A stretch of 64,000 nucleotides of DNA, taken from the NCBI GenBank assembly GCA_016858145.1, contig JAEHOE010000109.1, positions 310,001 through 374,000 of the forward strand, in the 5' to 3' direction. Both the position numbers and the translations under genes were made by a program. Origin of the DNA: Edaphochlamys debaryana. Lineage: Eukaryota; Chlorophyta; Chlorophyceae; Chlamydomonadales. This document shows, piece after piece, positions 33,629 to 46,300 of this stretch (its first letter is position 1; each line of letters opens with the position of its first letter). The notes under the pieces were generated by a model. It was not told the DNA's origin. It made no database searches and saw only the letters and a list, made by a program, of their open reading frames with translations.

Positions 33629-36167
33629 TCAGCGGCTGAGCACGCGGATGGCGCGGGAGGCAGCGTTTGCAAGCGCGGCCCCCCGCTGCGGCAGCTCCAC
33701 GAACTTCACCTGCGACACGTCCAGCGGCTCCTCGCCCTCCTCCCGGTCCAACACGCTCGCGCTCAGCAGCGGAAGCATGCCCCGGCCGGCGGCCTCCGAG
33801 GCAGTAGCAGGGGAAGCGGAAGCGGAAGCGGAAGCGGAAGCGGCGGGGTTGGAAGAAGCGTTGGTGGGGCCTGAAGGCCCGGCGGTGTGGGGCATGGAAA
33901 ATGTGGAGAACGCGACGAAGGATGCGGCGGCGTGCGGGGCGCTGATGCTGACGCTGCTGGGGGAGGGCGGCCCGAGGGAGGTTCCGGAGGGCTTGGAGTA
34001 AGGCGAGGAGGAGGTGACGGAGGGCGCGGCGGAGGCAGCCGCCGGCGGCCCGCCGCGGCCGCCGACGCGGTGGCGGAAGCTGCGCAAGCTGTCGTCTAGA
34101 GTCGCGGCGACGGAGACGGGGTCGGCCACGTTGAGTGCCGCCGTCGCCTGCCGCAGCGCCGCCAGAGCCGCCATCAGCGTCTCGCCGCTGGGCTGCACGT
34201 CGCCCACCCGGCTCAGCCGGCGGCTCACCAGGCCCACGCCGCCGTAGGTACGGTCGCCTGCCGCACCCGCGCCTGGGCTGCCCGGCGTCCGAGGGCTGCC
34301 GCTGCTGCCAGCGCCTGCACCCACCGCCGCCGCCCCGCACATCGCCGCCGTCGTCGCCACCGTCGCCACCGCCGCCGCCGCCGCCGCCCCCGTTGCCGCC
34401 GTCACTGACAGCGCAGCCCCGGGCAGCTCGAGCCGCGCTTCCCGTGGCTCCGCAAAGACGCGGGGGCTGCGTGGCGACTCGGGGCCGCCCGAGGACTGCG
34501 GCGAAACGGCTGACACGACCATGTGGACGATGTCCCGCATACCGATGCTTATGCGACTGCTGGGCTGCTTTTGCTGCTGTTGCTGCTGACGCTTCGGCGG
34601 GTGCTGCGCACGGCCGTCCAGGCCCAGCCGCTTGCGGTACACGAGTACGGAGTCACGTGACCGCTTCACGGGCGCCGGCTCTTCCTCTTCCTCGTACAGG
34701 TCCTGAGGCTTGGCCGCCTTCTGGGCCCGGGCCCGCAGCTGCGCGCCCTGCCCAGGCCACAGGCGCCGCAGGAAGAGCGAGCGCCAGGTACGCGCCGGCC
34801 GGGGGGTGGCTGCGGAAGGGAGCCGGCAGGCGGGCCAAGGCTGATTGAGCGGCTGCAGAAGGCTAGTCCTAACCCCAGAGCGCGTTACATGCAGCCCCCC
34901 TCTCACTCTAGGCACGCGGGAACGCAGGTGCCCATCCGCAGCCTGTGCACACAGCTAGCATCCTGCCCCCCACCCGCACGGTTTGGCCCAGGGCACCACT
35001 CACGGGCCTCGTAGCGCATGGTCTCGGCGGTGTCGGCGGCCGCGAAGCGCGCGGCCTGGCGATCGCGGGAGAGGTCGGGGCTGAAGGACAGCGGCTCGCC
35101 CTGGGGGTCAGAGGGGAAGTGGAGGAGGGGCGTGAACAAGGTGGCGTTGGGCATCGGAGGGCGCCGGTGTGGGGCGCTGGGGACAGGGGGCCGCGCTCAA
35201 ATTGGCAGGGCTTGGGGCAGGCCGCCGGGTGGTGCCATACGCTTGTTGCAAGGGGCGGGCGCTGGGCGCTGAGGGAGCTCACCACATCCTCCGTCTCCTC
35301 GTGCAGGGCGCTCCGGAGCACGTCGCTCCAGTTATATCCCCCTCCACGTCCACCGCCTGCGCCCGCCTCTCCTTCCTCTTGGCCCCCTTCTGTAGAACCG
35401 GCAGCGGCGGCCCCCTCGTCGTTGATGTGCTGCGCCCCCGCCGCGGCATCCACCGACTCCACCCGGCCTCGCGCCCCAGGGCCAGCCCCGCCAGCCGCAG
35501 CCACGCCGGCGTCCTGCCCACCGCCGGCCCTCTCGCTGCTCTGCGGCAGCGGCAGGTGCGTGGGCGGCTGCCCTGCCTGGGCCGCGGGCAGGGCTATCGT
35601 GCCGACGCTGTGTAGGCCGGGCGCAGGCAGGTGCGGGCGGGCGTCGACGCTCAGGTGTGAGGACCGGGCGGCTGAGGCGCCTGGGGTGTCGGTGGCCGGC
35701 AGTAGCGCCGGGCTGAGACCAGGCGGGAAGGGGCCGATGTCCTGTGACCGGTGGCGGTTGTTGCGGCGTGCGCTGGGGGTCAATGGGTTGCTGCTGGCCG
35801 AGGAGGGCCTCGAGCAGCCGCCGTCGGTAGCGTCGTCGACGTTGGGGTCCTCCGACGTTGAGACTGCAGGTGACTGGCGGCTGCCGCTGTGTTGACGGTT
35901 GCGCGCGGCCGAAACCCTCAGAATTGACTGCAAGGGTGAAACGGCGGGGCAGGGGTGAGCCGCGGGCTTTGCACTCGGGATGCTGCCAAGCCAGCGTCCG
36001 TGGCAGGCCAAGAGTCGCGGTCCAAGTCCATGTCCCAATCTCACCTTTGGCTTGGGCTTCATTCTAAGATGCATTCGTATGCTCTTGGTGTCCATTCTCG
36101 CTTGCTCTGGAATAAACGAAGTCGGCATCCATTCCAGAGACTTGCGGTGGCCCTGACCTTGAGCCAT
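33629..36167 (-). CDS. Protein of unknown function, 681 aa, gene G
   Basis: Four exons, 36167-36045, 35927-35283, 35100-35004 and 34809-33629, join in phase. No domain is recognised. The N-terminus (MAQGQGHRKSLEWMPTSF) is basic. The middle contains GGGYNWSDVLRSALHEE followed by LSFSPDLSRDRQAARF and a basic stretch RSLFLRRLWPGQGAQLRARA. A Gln run (QQQQQQ) follows PPKR. The C-terminal half is Ala/Ser-rich with a (SA)n stretch encoded by tandem GGAAGC hexamers near 33815-33842. It ends VELPQRGAALANAASRAIRV, probably helical. The protein is convergent with gene F. Confidence 0.7.
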
Positions 36168-37074
36168 AGCTGAGTACGGTACCCTGGAACCTATCGCTAT
36201 ATCCACGATGACTCGCGAGGGTGGTGGCGGCGAGTCGCGAGGCAGCGTGAATTGACATGTGTCTGTCCCACTGCCTTCCTGCTGCGGGCACCGCAGGAGT
36301 GCTACACGCAAGTTGTGAGCGCAGGTAACGAGTATGTCGCGTCATGTGTGCGTGACCGACCAGGAAGACGGTCAGGCGTGTGTGAACGGCAAGGTGCACG
36401 GCATGCGTGCCGCCTCGTGCCGCCGTCAACACGGGTGGAGCGAGCTGGACCAAGCGCCAGACGGGGGCCGGAGGGCATAGCTTCCATGCAGTGCACTAGC
36501 AACAGGGCTATCTAGCACTACACGGAGCGGTTTGCGCAGCAGATATATCGGGGATGCGGCTGAGCACGGCTACGCTAGAGTAACCGGCATGCTGTTTCTG
36601 TTGACGACGTAGAGCTGTGCTGGTTACGTCTAGCAGGCTGATACAGGTCCTATGGGAGACAGGCGTGTCAGCCGCACTACCATTCTCGAGCTCCCTCTTC
36701 CCTGCCGGCCTTACTTGCGGCCAACCCTGAAGCCGCAACTGCGTCCGATGTGAAGAGCAGGCCTCGTGGGCCGTAGTGCCATGGGCATAGCGGCCTGCGG
36801 CCGCACAAGCGTGATAGGGAAGGTGCAGGGCAGACCGCATGCCACGGCTGCAAGGCAGAAGCCATTCTCAACAGTCTCCTTACAGCATCCACCCGCTGTC
36901 ACAAGGCCCCCTTCAGTGGATATTGTCTGCCCAAGATTGCCCCTGGGATTACGGACCATGCAGAAGCCCTCGCCCCGTAGTAGTAGTCCCCTCCCACCTG
37001 AAGCCCAGCTCCGAACTCTACACCCGGTGAAGCTCTTGCTTGCTGAGCGTCGATGGCCAGAAGGCAAGCACAGG

Positions 37075-37178
37075 GAAGCAACAATGCCTATACGCCCACT
37101 GGGTACTCCTCTGCCGCGGCACCAGGGAAGCAACAATGCCTATACGCCCACTGGGTACTCCTCTGCCGCGGCACCAGG
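37075..37178. repeat. 52-bp perfect tandem duplication
   Basis: A unit starting GGGAAGCAACAATGCCTATA is present twice back to back with no visible difference. It lies just beyond the candidate PSAO poly(A) signal. Confidence 0.92.
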
Positions 37179-37202
37179 TCAGCAGAAGGAACGGATCGTA
37201 TG

Positions 37203-37207
37203 TTACA
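37203..37207 (-). terminator. Candidate poly(A) signal TGTAA of PSAO
   Basis: TTACA on the plus strand, about 460 nt past the PSAO stop, in a region otherwise free of coding signals. Confidence 0.5.
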
Positions 37208-37667
37208 GATGCAGGATCTGTAATCGTCATGGATGAGGCCATTGAAGCCTACGCCATGCTGTGAACACGCATTAATCTTCTCACGCACTGCGGACTGCAC
37301 GACCCCAGCGGTACCCATTAACGGACCACCCAGGCCCCCTCTTCCAAGCACCTACTCCTACAAAACCACGAGCACAGTCCCGGAGAGCCCAGCACAATTG
37401 CCAGCCCACCCAAAAGAGAGGCTCCTCAGCCACATGTGCCTCGAGACCCGCTGCCCTAGAGCGCAGCCCGCACATGCGTGCGCGCCTCTCGTCACTCCAG
37501 TGCATCTCGCTCTCTCGCCATCATGCAGCCTGCAAGCTCCGCCTGCTCCTGCTGCTCACGCCCAGTGCGCCACGCCGCCTCAGGCCCCGATGCAGAGACT
37601 CCTCCACGCATAGGCTAGGGGCAGACGGTACGCTCCTCCGCGGATGAGCGAAGCTGGGGCGAGGTAA

Positions 37668-38720
37668 TTACCAGTAGCCCTGCTTGCGGGCCTGCACGCC
37701 GATCTGGGCCCAAGCCAGGGTGATGAACAGACCAATGTGGTAGCAGAACAGGTAGATCCAGAACTTGTCGGTCAGGGCGGGGCCTGCGAGGGAAAACAGC
37801 GGGGAGTCGGGGGTTGGGCATGCCGGCGTCGAGGAGTTTGCCCGGCGCTGCGCGCCCCTTCGGTGTGGGGCAGCAAGCCCACAAATGCACCTTGCTATCC
37901 CTCCTGGACTGACCGCTGCGAGAGACACCGATCCCACCCAACACCTTTGCCGACGCACCGGTGGGGAAGTGGGCCAGCTGGGCGCCGATCTCCGCGGTGA
38001 AGGCACCGAACAGCGACTGGCCGCCGAAGGCGGACACGCCGATGTTGCAGGGGATGGTCCAGCTGCGGGAAAGATGGGCCGGGCAGAGCGGGAGGCCGGT
38101 TCACGCGACAGCAAAACGGAGGCCATGTCACTCACCGAACGAGTGGCCAAGCGCCGCTGTGCACCCTCCGCCCCGTGCTGGCCAGAGCCAGATAGATCAC
38201 GGGCCAAAATGGCTGTTCAAAGCACTTTTGAGGGTGTTTCGCGGTGCTGGACTTGCGTCGTCACCACCGCGTCGGCATTCGCCAACTCGAGGGCCCCCGA
38301 ACCTTCGCAGGACCACAGTCCATGAGCGGACGTCTAGCAACGTGCCTCATTTGGGCAGCCCGTGCCCTGGCTTCCACCAGGAGACCCTCTCGCGACGGCA
38401 TCCCCCCGCTCTCACCCGGCGAAGCCCAGGACGAAGACCAGGGGGTCAGTGCGCACCCAGTTGGTCGGGAACTTCTGCCTGCAGAGCCATGGGAGCCAGA
38501 AGCCCGAGTCAGCGCGACGGGACCGGTCCGCTCTATGCTTGCAGAGGGGCCGTTATGAAAGCCAGCTCCAGCTCAAAGTCTATCGATCCCCCTTCCAACG
38601 CGCTGATCACGCCGTGATATCTCACCCGGCCTCGGCGCGCACAACGACGGCAGCGCGGCGCGCGGCGGGGCGGGGGCGAGCCACCGCGGCGCGAGCAGAG
38701 GAAGCGCGAAGGGCCATCAT
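37668..38720 (-). CDS. PSAO: Photosystem I subunit O (PsaO) precursor
   Basis: PsaO is a small two-helix thylakoid subunit at the PSI edge, near PsaH/PsaL, associated with light-harvesting complex docking and state transitions. Four exons, 38720-38626, 38478-38416, 38062-37959 and 37783-37668, give 125 aa ending in TAA. The first 31 residues form an Arg/Ala/Val-rich chloroplast transit peptide. The mature part carries the family signature: FPTNWVRTDPLVFVLGFAGW, then NIGVSAFGGQSL, QLAHFPTGPALTDKFW and the C-terminal QGYW. Two membrane helices are visible, around PLVFVLGFAGWTIP and IYLFCYHIGLFITLAW. Length and motif order match plant PsaO. Two adjacent ATGs open the frame; the upstream one is used here. 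Confidence 0.96.
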
Positions 38721-39214
38721 GGTTGCTGACTGGGGTTTGGGGTGATCTAGGTGGGCTTCAAACCTGGACAAAGCTTCCTTGGGCGGCGAGCGCGCGAAAG
38801 GACCCTCCGCGAAATGCAAGCCGATGTACGGAGAGATCCGGTTTGCGACTCGCTCGCGCTGCTTGCTATGAGGACCACGGTCAGCTGGTTGAGCAGTATG
38901 AGCTGCAGACTTCAACTTACGCGCGTCCGCACGCTGCGCACGATGGACCCCCTCGACCCATGGACCAACAGTCGGGATGGGTGCACGCGCGCCAGCCCCC
39001 CGACCCGGCCGCCCCGTTGTCTATAATAACCCGGCCGCCAGCCGCCCCCAGAGTCGGGATTGTGCGCCCATTGCCACAGCCGAAGTCCCGCCCCTGCGTT
39101 CACACCTGGGTTGCTTAGTCGTGCACTCACTCCCGGGGCATACTATAACGAGACGAGCGAAGAGCGGATTCACCGTACAGTGAATTGGAAGAGAGCCCGT
39201 CCGGCACACTGAAA
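38721..39214 (-). promoter_or_regulatory. PSAO upstream region
   Basis: Sequence directly upstream of the PSAO start codon. AT-rich islands at 39021-39030 (GTTATTATAG on the minus strand) and about 39139-39148 are TATA-like, but they lie 300-420 bp from the ATG, farther than expected if the leader is short. No specific light-response element is claimed. Confidence 0.35.
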
Positions 39215-39751
39215 GGAGGGATGACACGCGGGCGGGATTCGGCGGACCCTCGTGTCACGGGGATTCGTCGGGGAAGACGTTTGGATTCGGAGGGGGACAC
39301 AAATGGATTCGGCCGCGGCCATGTTTGGATTCCGACGGGGCCACATATCGCGGTTGACTGCTGTTCCTTTTGAGGCTTTGTCGATAAGAGCCGAGAGCAG
39401 ACTGCTTTGACCAAGGTCAACGGCGTCAGGTTCAAGCGTGCCGCGTTGCACACGCACCCACACCCCGCTGCCAGCAGCCCCACCCCTCTGTACCTGGGCT
39501 GCGGTGGGGCTACTGAGAAAAGTAGTGGGGCTTGGCCATATAGGATTCGGGCTGGGGTATACTTGGAATCCTAGGGGGCGGCACCAGGATTCCGAGGGGG
39601 GGGCACCAGGATTCCTAGGGGACGGGATTCCTAGGGGGCGGGATTTGTCGCCCGCGGTATCCGGATACCAACTTCTTCATATCCTCAGCGCGGATTCGTG
39701 ACACCGTCCTTCCCAGGATTCGGTCGGCCCAAGGGGGCGCGTCATCCCTCC
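39215..39751. mobile_element. Possible non-autonomous DNA element with GGATTC repeats and inverted ends
   Basis: The ends carry inverted copies of GGAGGGATGAC followed by (AC)GCG (39215-39230 against 39737-39751). Just inside both ends lies an inverted GTGTCACG. The interior holds about a dozen GGATTC words, many as GGATTCCTAGGGG or GGATTCGG, in both arms. It has no coding capacity. This looks like a MITE-type insertion or a palindromic satellite. Target-site duplication was not established. Confidence 0.5.
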
Positions 39752-40321
39752 GCACTGAAGAAGTGTTCGAGGGCCTTGGCAGCATCCGAGCTAGCCTCGC
39801 ACTAGCCCGTGCTAGCTAGCCATCAGCCCATCACGACTGTGCTGTTGGCCCCAAGCTCTTGGGCAGTGTCATCTGCGTACCCCAATGCGCACAAACCACA
39901 CATCACCACATCAGATATACGTTTAACGACAGGCACCCCGCGGACAACAGCACGGAATGCGCGGCCAAACGGTCATTTCCTGCACACCCGTACCACAGAG
40001 TTTCAGTCCCACACTGCGCGCACTCGCAACGCCGGGGCTGGGTGGCCCGTCTGACAAGGTCAGTGAGGCAATCTTCAGTCAGCCAGGCTATCAGTAAACC
40101 CGAACACGGCATGTACGGACAGTCCCCCACCCCTGCTTGTGTGTCACGTGGTCTCAATGACTCATCTGCCCTCCCCCTCGTGCAGCATGACACCCGCCTC
40201 CTGCAGCCCGCCTGCGGTAGCCCCCCCACCCGAGGTCTCCCTAGACTCTCTGTATCCTCAGCCCCTCAGCTCCGGTCCGTGGGCAGCTGCGGTGCGGCTC
40301 CCCACTTGGGCGCATTGCTGC
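39752..40321. other. 3' side of gene I, no gene supported
   Basis: Probably the 3' untranslated region of gene I. No minus-strand TGTAA was seen between the stop at 40322 and the repeat element, so the transcript end is undefined or the last exon is wrongly placed. Confidence 0.4.
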
Positions 40322-43300
40322 TCACCTGTCAAGGCAAGCGGGCGGCAGCAGCGAAGGCAAGGAGTCAGAGGGTGCACGGCAAGTAAGCAAGCACACGGGC
40401 TCTCCCTCGGGGCTCTCCGGAGTAACGGGCAAGGCAGCCTGCAGCTAACGTATCTGCGGCTGCTACGGCAACTGACGGCGTTGCGTCTAGTGCAAGGTTG
40501 AGGGCCAAGGGGCCCACATCACGCAGCGGCGCGCGGCGCATGGTACAGCCCGAGTGGCACGCACCTGGAGCGCGGGCAGCTTGGGGGCAAAGGCCTGCGG
40601 CGGCTGGGGCTCGCGCTGCACCGGCGGCCGGGCCTTGAGCTTCCCGGGCGAGCCAGCTGGCGATACCGCCTGCGGTGGAAAGCGGTAGCGGGGCCTCAGG
40701 TAACGGGCGGACACGGTGTGTGAGCGCCTTTACATTGCGGGCCGGAGCCAAGATTTTGAACCCGCGCACACGGGGGCATTTCAGACTGGCTGCCGAAGAC
40801 AGCCCCAAACAGCCCAGGATCCCAGGCGTACCTCTCCGCTGGCCTCCGCTTTGACCTTGGCTGGGACCCCCGGCGCCGCCGCCGGTCGCTTCTTGCGCGC
40901 GGGCGGTGGGGGCATGGGGTGCTGCAGGGGCGCAGCGCCGACGTAGCGCCGCGGTGCAGCCACCAGGGCACCGGTCGCGGCCACGGAGATGGCGGCCAGG
41001 CGGGCCGCCGCCGCCGCCCGAGCCGCCGCCGCCGCCGGCTGCGCGGCGGCGCGGCGGTCGAGCGGGTTAGCCTGCTGCCGCCGCCGGCTGTTGCCGCCGC
41101 CGCCGCCCGTCGAGTTGGAGGCTTCCGATAGGAGGCCCGTGTCAAAACCCATGCCCGCGCCCTCCACGCCCTCCGGCAATGACCCCAGGCCGCCGTACGG
41201 CACGCCCATGCCGCCGAAACCGCCGTGGGCAGAGTAACCGGCGGGGTAACCGCTGGATTCAGTGTCGACGGTTACCCAGGAGGACTCGGCTCCGAGGCCG
41301 CCGGCAGCGTCCGGGAGGCCCCAGGCCGCTGCGCCGCCGCCTTGCCCCGGGCCGAGGGGGAGGTGTGGCAGGTGCAGCACCGCCGCCGCCTGGGACACGA
41401 CGGTTGGTGGTTGCGGCGGTTGGGACGGTTGTGTGCTTGGCAGGAAGGTGGTTGCAGAGTACTCGGCGGTTGGCGGGATGGCGGTCGGCGGCGGCGCGGT
41501 GATGTTTGGCGGCGCCGTCGACGTCGGCGGCAGGACTACCGTCCCCAGGTCGATGTCGCGGGCGGCGGCGGCGACGGCAGCGGCGGCAGCGGCGGCCGCC
41601 GCCGGCGCGTTCTGGGTGGCGGCGCCGCCAGCCCCCGGCACTGCCCGGAAGGCGAGCTTGGTGTGTCGCATGAGCAGGGCGGCCGCCTTGGCCTGGAGGT
41701 ATAAGGAACAAGGGGCCAGGGTCGTGTCCTCAGGATCAAGTCGAATCGTCAATCGCAGGCCCCCGCAGCCACTGCACGGCTACCCATGACACTCGAGCAA
41801 GACAGCGGGTAGCACCTGTACGGCAGACTGCGTGCCCCGTACAGATGTGCACACAGACGCCCCCGCCCTGCGCACCTGCCAGTAGTCGGGGTGCTCCGCC
41901 GCGGGGTCGATGTCGTACATGCTCCAACGCCTGGACCGGACACCGGACACCGGGCAGCAGGATCGCCACGTCAGGGCTCCGCACGGTCAAACTCCCGGAA
42001 CTCCACATGGCCGTCAGCTGCATCCCTCGTGGCCCTGCCCTGCCTTACCTGTACCGCGTGAAGCCGGCGCCGTACATCGTGTAGTAAGTCCCCGCCGCCG
42101 CTACGGCGGCGGCGTTGCTAATGGCGGCGGCGGCGGCCGCCGCCGCGGCCTCGCTGTCGCGCGCCGGCCCGACCGAGGCCGTCGACGGCTCCCAGCTCAG
42201 CGGCGGCGGCGAGCCGTCGCCGGTGATGCTGTTGTAGCTGCCGACGCTGCCGCTGGCGCGCCGCCGCCGCGCCGCCCGGTAGGTGACGGCGCCGCCGGCG
42301 GTGGAGGGCAGGGCCAGGTTGGGGGCGTAGGCGGCGGCCGCGGCGGCGGCGTCGAGCGGGTTGGGCATGCGGAAGCGCTGCGGGAGGGGGGAACCGAGCG
42401 CGGTTGCCAGGGGACCACGTCAGGCAACAATGACATAGGCGAGGCTCTCCGACTGCTTGCAGTGCTTCAGCCGCGGTGTTTCGGCCAAGCCAAAGCCAAG
42501 CTCAGCCCGGCCCGCCATGTTCCGCACGGTCCCCCGCCCATGCCCCACAACACCTCCTCCCTACCACCATCCCCACCCCCAGCCCCCACCCCCAGCCCCC
42601 CCGCCCCGCGCCCACCTGCGCCAGGTACACGGGCGCGCTCTGCCGTGCGCCCTCGAGCGCCCGGGAGAAGGCCCGCGTGTCGGGGCGCCGCGTGGGCAGC
42701 GCGGGGGTGATGACGGGCAGGGAGCGGGCGGTGGCGGCGCCCGAGGGCTCCGCATCCAGACCCCCCTCCTCCTCCTCCGAGGGCTCGGGGCGGGCAGCCT
42801 CCGAGATGCCCACCTGCGAGGGCGGGTGAGGAGTGCCGCAGTGTGCGGTTTCGTGTCTGGCACTACCCAGCGGGCAGCGTGGTGCGGTGGGCGTTCAGCA
42901 ATGCCCGAGCTCGGTGGGGATAGTGGCCAGCAGGTGTGCTGCGGGCACGTCCGGTACCGCCCAGCTTCTCCCTCCCCCCATTAACAATACCAGCATAACG
43001 CTCTGGCCCAATGGACGACACACTAAATGGCAGTGCTATGGCAGTGGTGCTCTGAAGAGGACCCACCCAGCCGCCCACCATCCCGCATGCCGTACCTCGG
43101 TGAGTTGGAACACCTTGGGCCGCCCCTCGTCGTCCGTGTCCCCCTCGCCCCCCTCGCCCTCGCCCTCCGCCGAGGCCTCCGGCGCCACGCTGTCTGCTGC
43201 CAGGGACATGGCCCGCTGCCTGAGCGTGTGGCGGGAGACCTGGGAGGTGGTGACGCCCTGGGGGGGGGGGGAAGGGGGAGGGATGGGGGGGGGGCGCGTG

Positions 43301-46300
43301 GGCAAGTGTGCCACTGGAGACCGCCACTAAGAAACCCAGGATGCCGTTCGGGTGACTAACACCGCGTGGAAGCTGCCGATGCCCAGCCCAGGCACCCCCT
43401 GCCATTCCCCCTCCGTCACACCGCCGGCGATCCCCGTGTCCGCACAAGGCAGCCAAACACACAATGGCCACACCCACCCGCAGCTTGGCGGGGATCTTGG
43501 AGTGGCGCGTGTAGAAGGATGCGCCCGACATACCGGCCAGCCCGTCCGCCTCGTCCTCCTCCTCATCCTCGTCGTCCGCCGCGTGAACTATGCGGAGGGG
43601 AAGAAGCGGAGGACAGCATGTTGGGGGGTGATGTGTGGCGGGTGGGGGGCTGTGTGTTGGTCGACAGCGACGGTACGACAGGGCAGCGCACCCGTACCAC
43701 CGTAAGCTGCAGGGACCCTCCCCGCACCCACGTTCCCTGCACCAGGGTGCACGATCCACCGTACCGTGCCGTACCGTACCGTACCGTGCCGTGCCGTACC
43801 GTACCGTACCGCACCGCACCGCACCGCGAAGGCCCCGGCCGCCCGTCCCCCGACTACCCCCATCCCTCCACCCATCTCCCCGAGCGCACCGATGGCCGAG
43901 ACGCTGCCAGAGCGGTTGCCGCCCATGGAGCGTGCGATGGTGAGGTGCGTGTGGCCGTGGCGGTAGGTGAGGTCGCGCACGGGCGGGCGGGCGGAGACGG
44001 GCTTGGGCTCGGGCGTGGGGGCGGGGGCGGGGGACTCGGCGCCTGCAGGGAACGGGGGCGGAGGGCGGAAGGGTCGGGGCGAAGCGAAAGGGGCGCAGAG
44101 AAGGACCAGGGAAGGGAGGATCAAGGGGAATGAGGGAGCGGGCACGAGGGAGGGCGGCTAGCTGCAGGTAGCCGTTGAAAGAGCCCATCCCCCCCCACCG
44201 TTGCGTGTGTTGTCTAGCAGCGCGGCGGCTTCCGCCGTGAGCCTGCGGCGGTTGGGCAGCGGCGGCCGGGGGGTCACCGGGTTAGCAGAGGCGTCCGTGG
44301 TGGCTGCAGCTAACGGGCGCTTCCGCCGTTGGTGCTGCAAGCACTGCAGAAGCGCAAAATTCACCAGCCGCCAGCCGCCAACCGCTAAAACCCAACCCAC
44401 TTGATCTGCTCCTTGAGCACGGCCGTTTCGTTGTTGTACAGCATGTCGATGTACCGCCGCCGGGCCGAGCCGCCCTGAGGGGATGGGGATGGTCCACGGA
44501 GGGTGTGGGTGTGGGTGTGGGTGTGGTAAGGGGAGGGAGGGGTGGACGAAATCCCCCTCTCCATCTACAAGCCCCGCCCCTCTCCCCGCCACTCCTTCTC
44601 CTGTAGCCCCCCGTCCCCCTCCCCCTTAATCCCCACCCTAAACACGTCCTCCATCATGCGGTTGCACTTTCCCCTGTTCCTGTCCCCCTGGGCCCCCCTT
44701 TCTCCTCCTTCCCTTCCCTCACCTTCCCCCCCACTCCCTCCCCTTCCCCCTCCCCCTGCCCCACCCGCATCACGTCCTCCATCATGCGGTTGCGCTTGAT
44801 GCGGGAGATCATGGCCCCGAACGGCAGCCGCTTGCCGCTGGGCAGCGTGTACTCGCCGTTGACCAGGTTCTTGCCGGCAGCAAACTCCTGTGTGTGGGGG
44901 GCAGGTGGGGTTTGGGGGTTTGATTGGGCGGGAGCAACGGGGAAAGGAGGGGAACAAGGGTGGGAAGCAGCGCAGCCGGCATGGACGAGAGCCGGCGGTC
45001 GCTTTGCTGGCGGCGAACTCTTGTCGGATCGGGGGCGACGGCCGCTGTGGGTGCCTCCCCTCGGGGCCGGAGTGAGGCGCTGACCTGTCACCTACCATCA
45101 CTCCCACCGCGCTCGCGCAGCTCCACTTCGTCCCAGCCCGGACCGCCCCTACCCTTGGCCCCGTCAGCACCCCCACACTCCAGCACCCCCGCACCCCAGC
45201 CCACACCTTCCCGTCCAGCACCCCCGCACACCAGCACCCCAGCACCGGCCCGCACCTTTAGGAGGAAGGCCTGGAACTCACTCCACGCCACGGTGCCGTC
45301 CTTGTTGGCGTCCACGCAGTGCACCAGCTCCAGCATGTCGGCCTCGGAGCAGGGCACGCCGGCGGACTGGGGGGGGTGTAGGGTGGGTGGGTGGGGATGG
45401 AGGGGGGGGGGTAGAAGGGTCGGAAGGAGGCGTGGGGCGAGGTTTGGGGATGGGGATGGGGAGGGTGGGGAGGGTGGTGGACGGGGGGAGCGGGGCCCTC
45501 CCTGCCAGAGATCTCGGGGAAGCAGGTGGCGCCTGGCCCTCCCCTTGGCACATCTCTGCCGCTGCTCCACACGTGGACCTAGCTTGCCATACACACTCGG
45601 AACCCCCCGCCCCCCCAGCCCCACCCTTTCCCGCACCCACCGACAGCGCCGCCGCCAGCTCCCTGGCGTCCAGGGCGCCGCTGCGATCGTCATCCATAAC
45701 CGCAAACCACTGCTCGACCATCTGCGGGCGGTTAGAAACGGTTATGTCAGTTAACATGGCGGTTGAGGCAACGAGAATCGCGTTGCATGGGCAGCCTGCG
45801 GCCTATCGCCTCCGGAACCACGGTCCTACGACCCCTGCTCCCCCCTCCCCTGTCCCCCACCCCGTCCCCCCGCACCTGTGTGACTGCCGGCGCCAGCCTC
45901 CGCTGCGGCGGCGCCTGCCCGTGCGTTCGCGCCCAGTCCTCGACCTGCCGCTGCCGCAGCAGAGCTTGGACCTTGGCCTGGGGGAGGGGGCCGGAAGCGG
46001 GGGGGGGCGGGGGGACGGGGGCAATGATGACGACGGACCGGAGGGGTTCTTGTTGTTGCGCAAGATCGCGCCGTGCAGATTTGGGTTGGGGGCAGGGGCG
46101 GGCCGGGACTGGTCTGAGGGCGGCCACGGCTTGGACCACACAGCACTGGGCCGTTCAAGTCAACTGGTCAGCTGGCGGGGCAGGGGCGGCGGCAAGGGCG
46201 GCGGCAGGCGTCGAGGCCTGGGTCCCTCACCTTGTCCACCGCCCGCTTGGCTGCCAGCGCCGACGCATCAGCGGTGGAGGGGGGGCAGCCGGGGCTGCCC

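Larger units (their letters stand above)
36168..37667. other. Intergenic: promoter of gene G and 3' region of PSAO
   Basis: 1.5 kb without a recognisable gene. The right half should hold the PSAO 3' untranslated region. It contains a 52-bp tandem duplication at 37075-37178 and a minus-strand TGTAA at 37203-37207. Confidence 0.5.
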
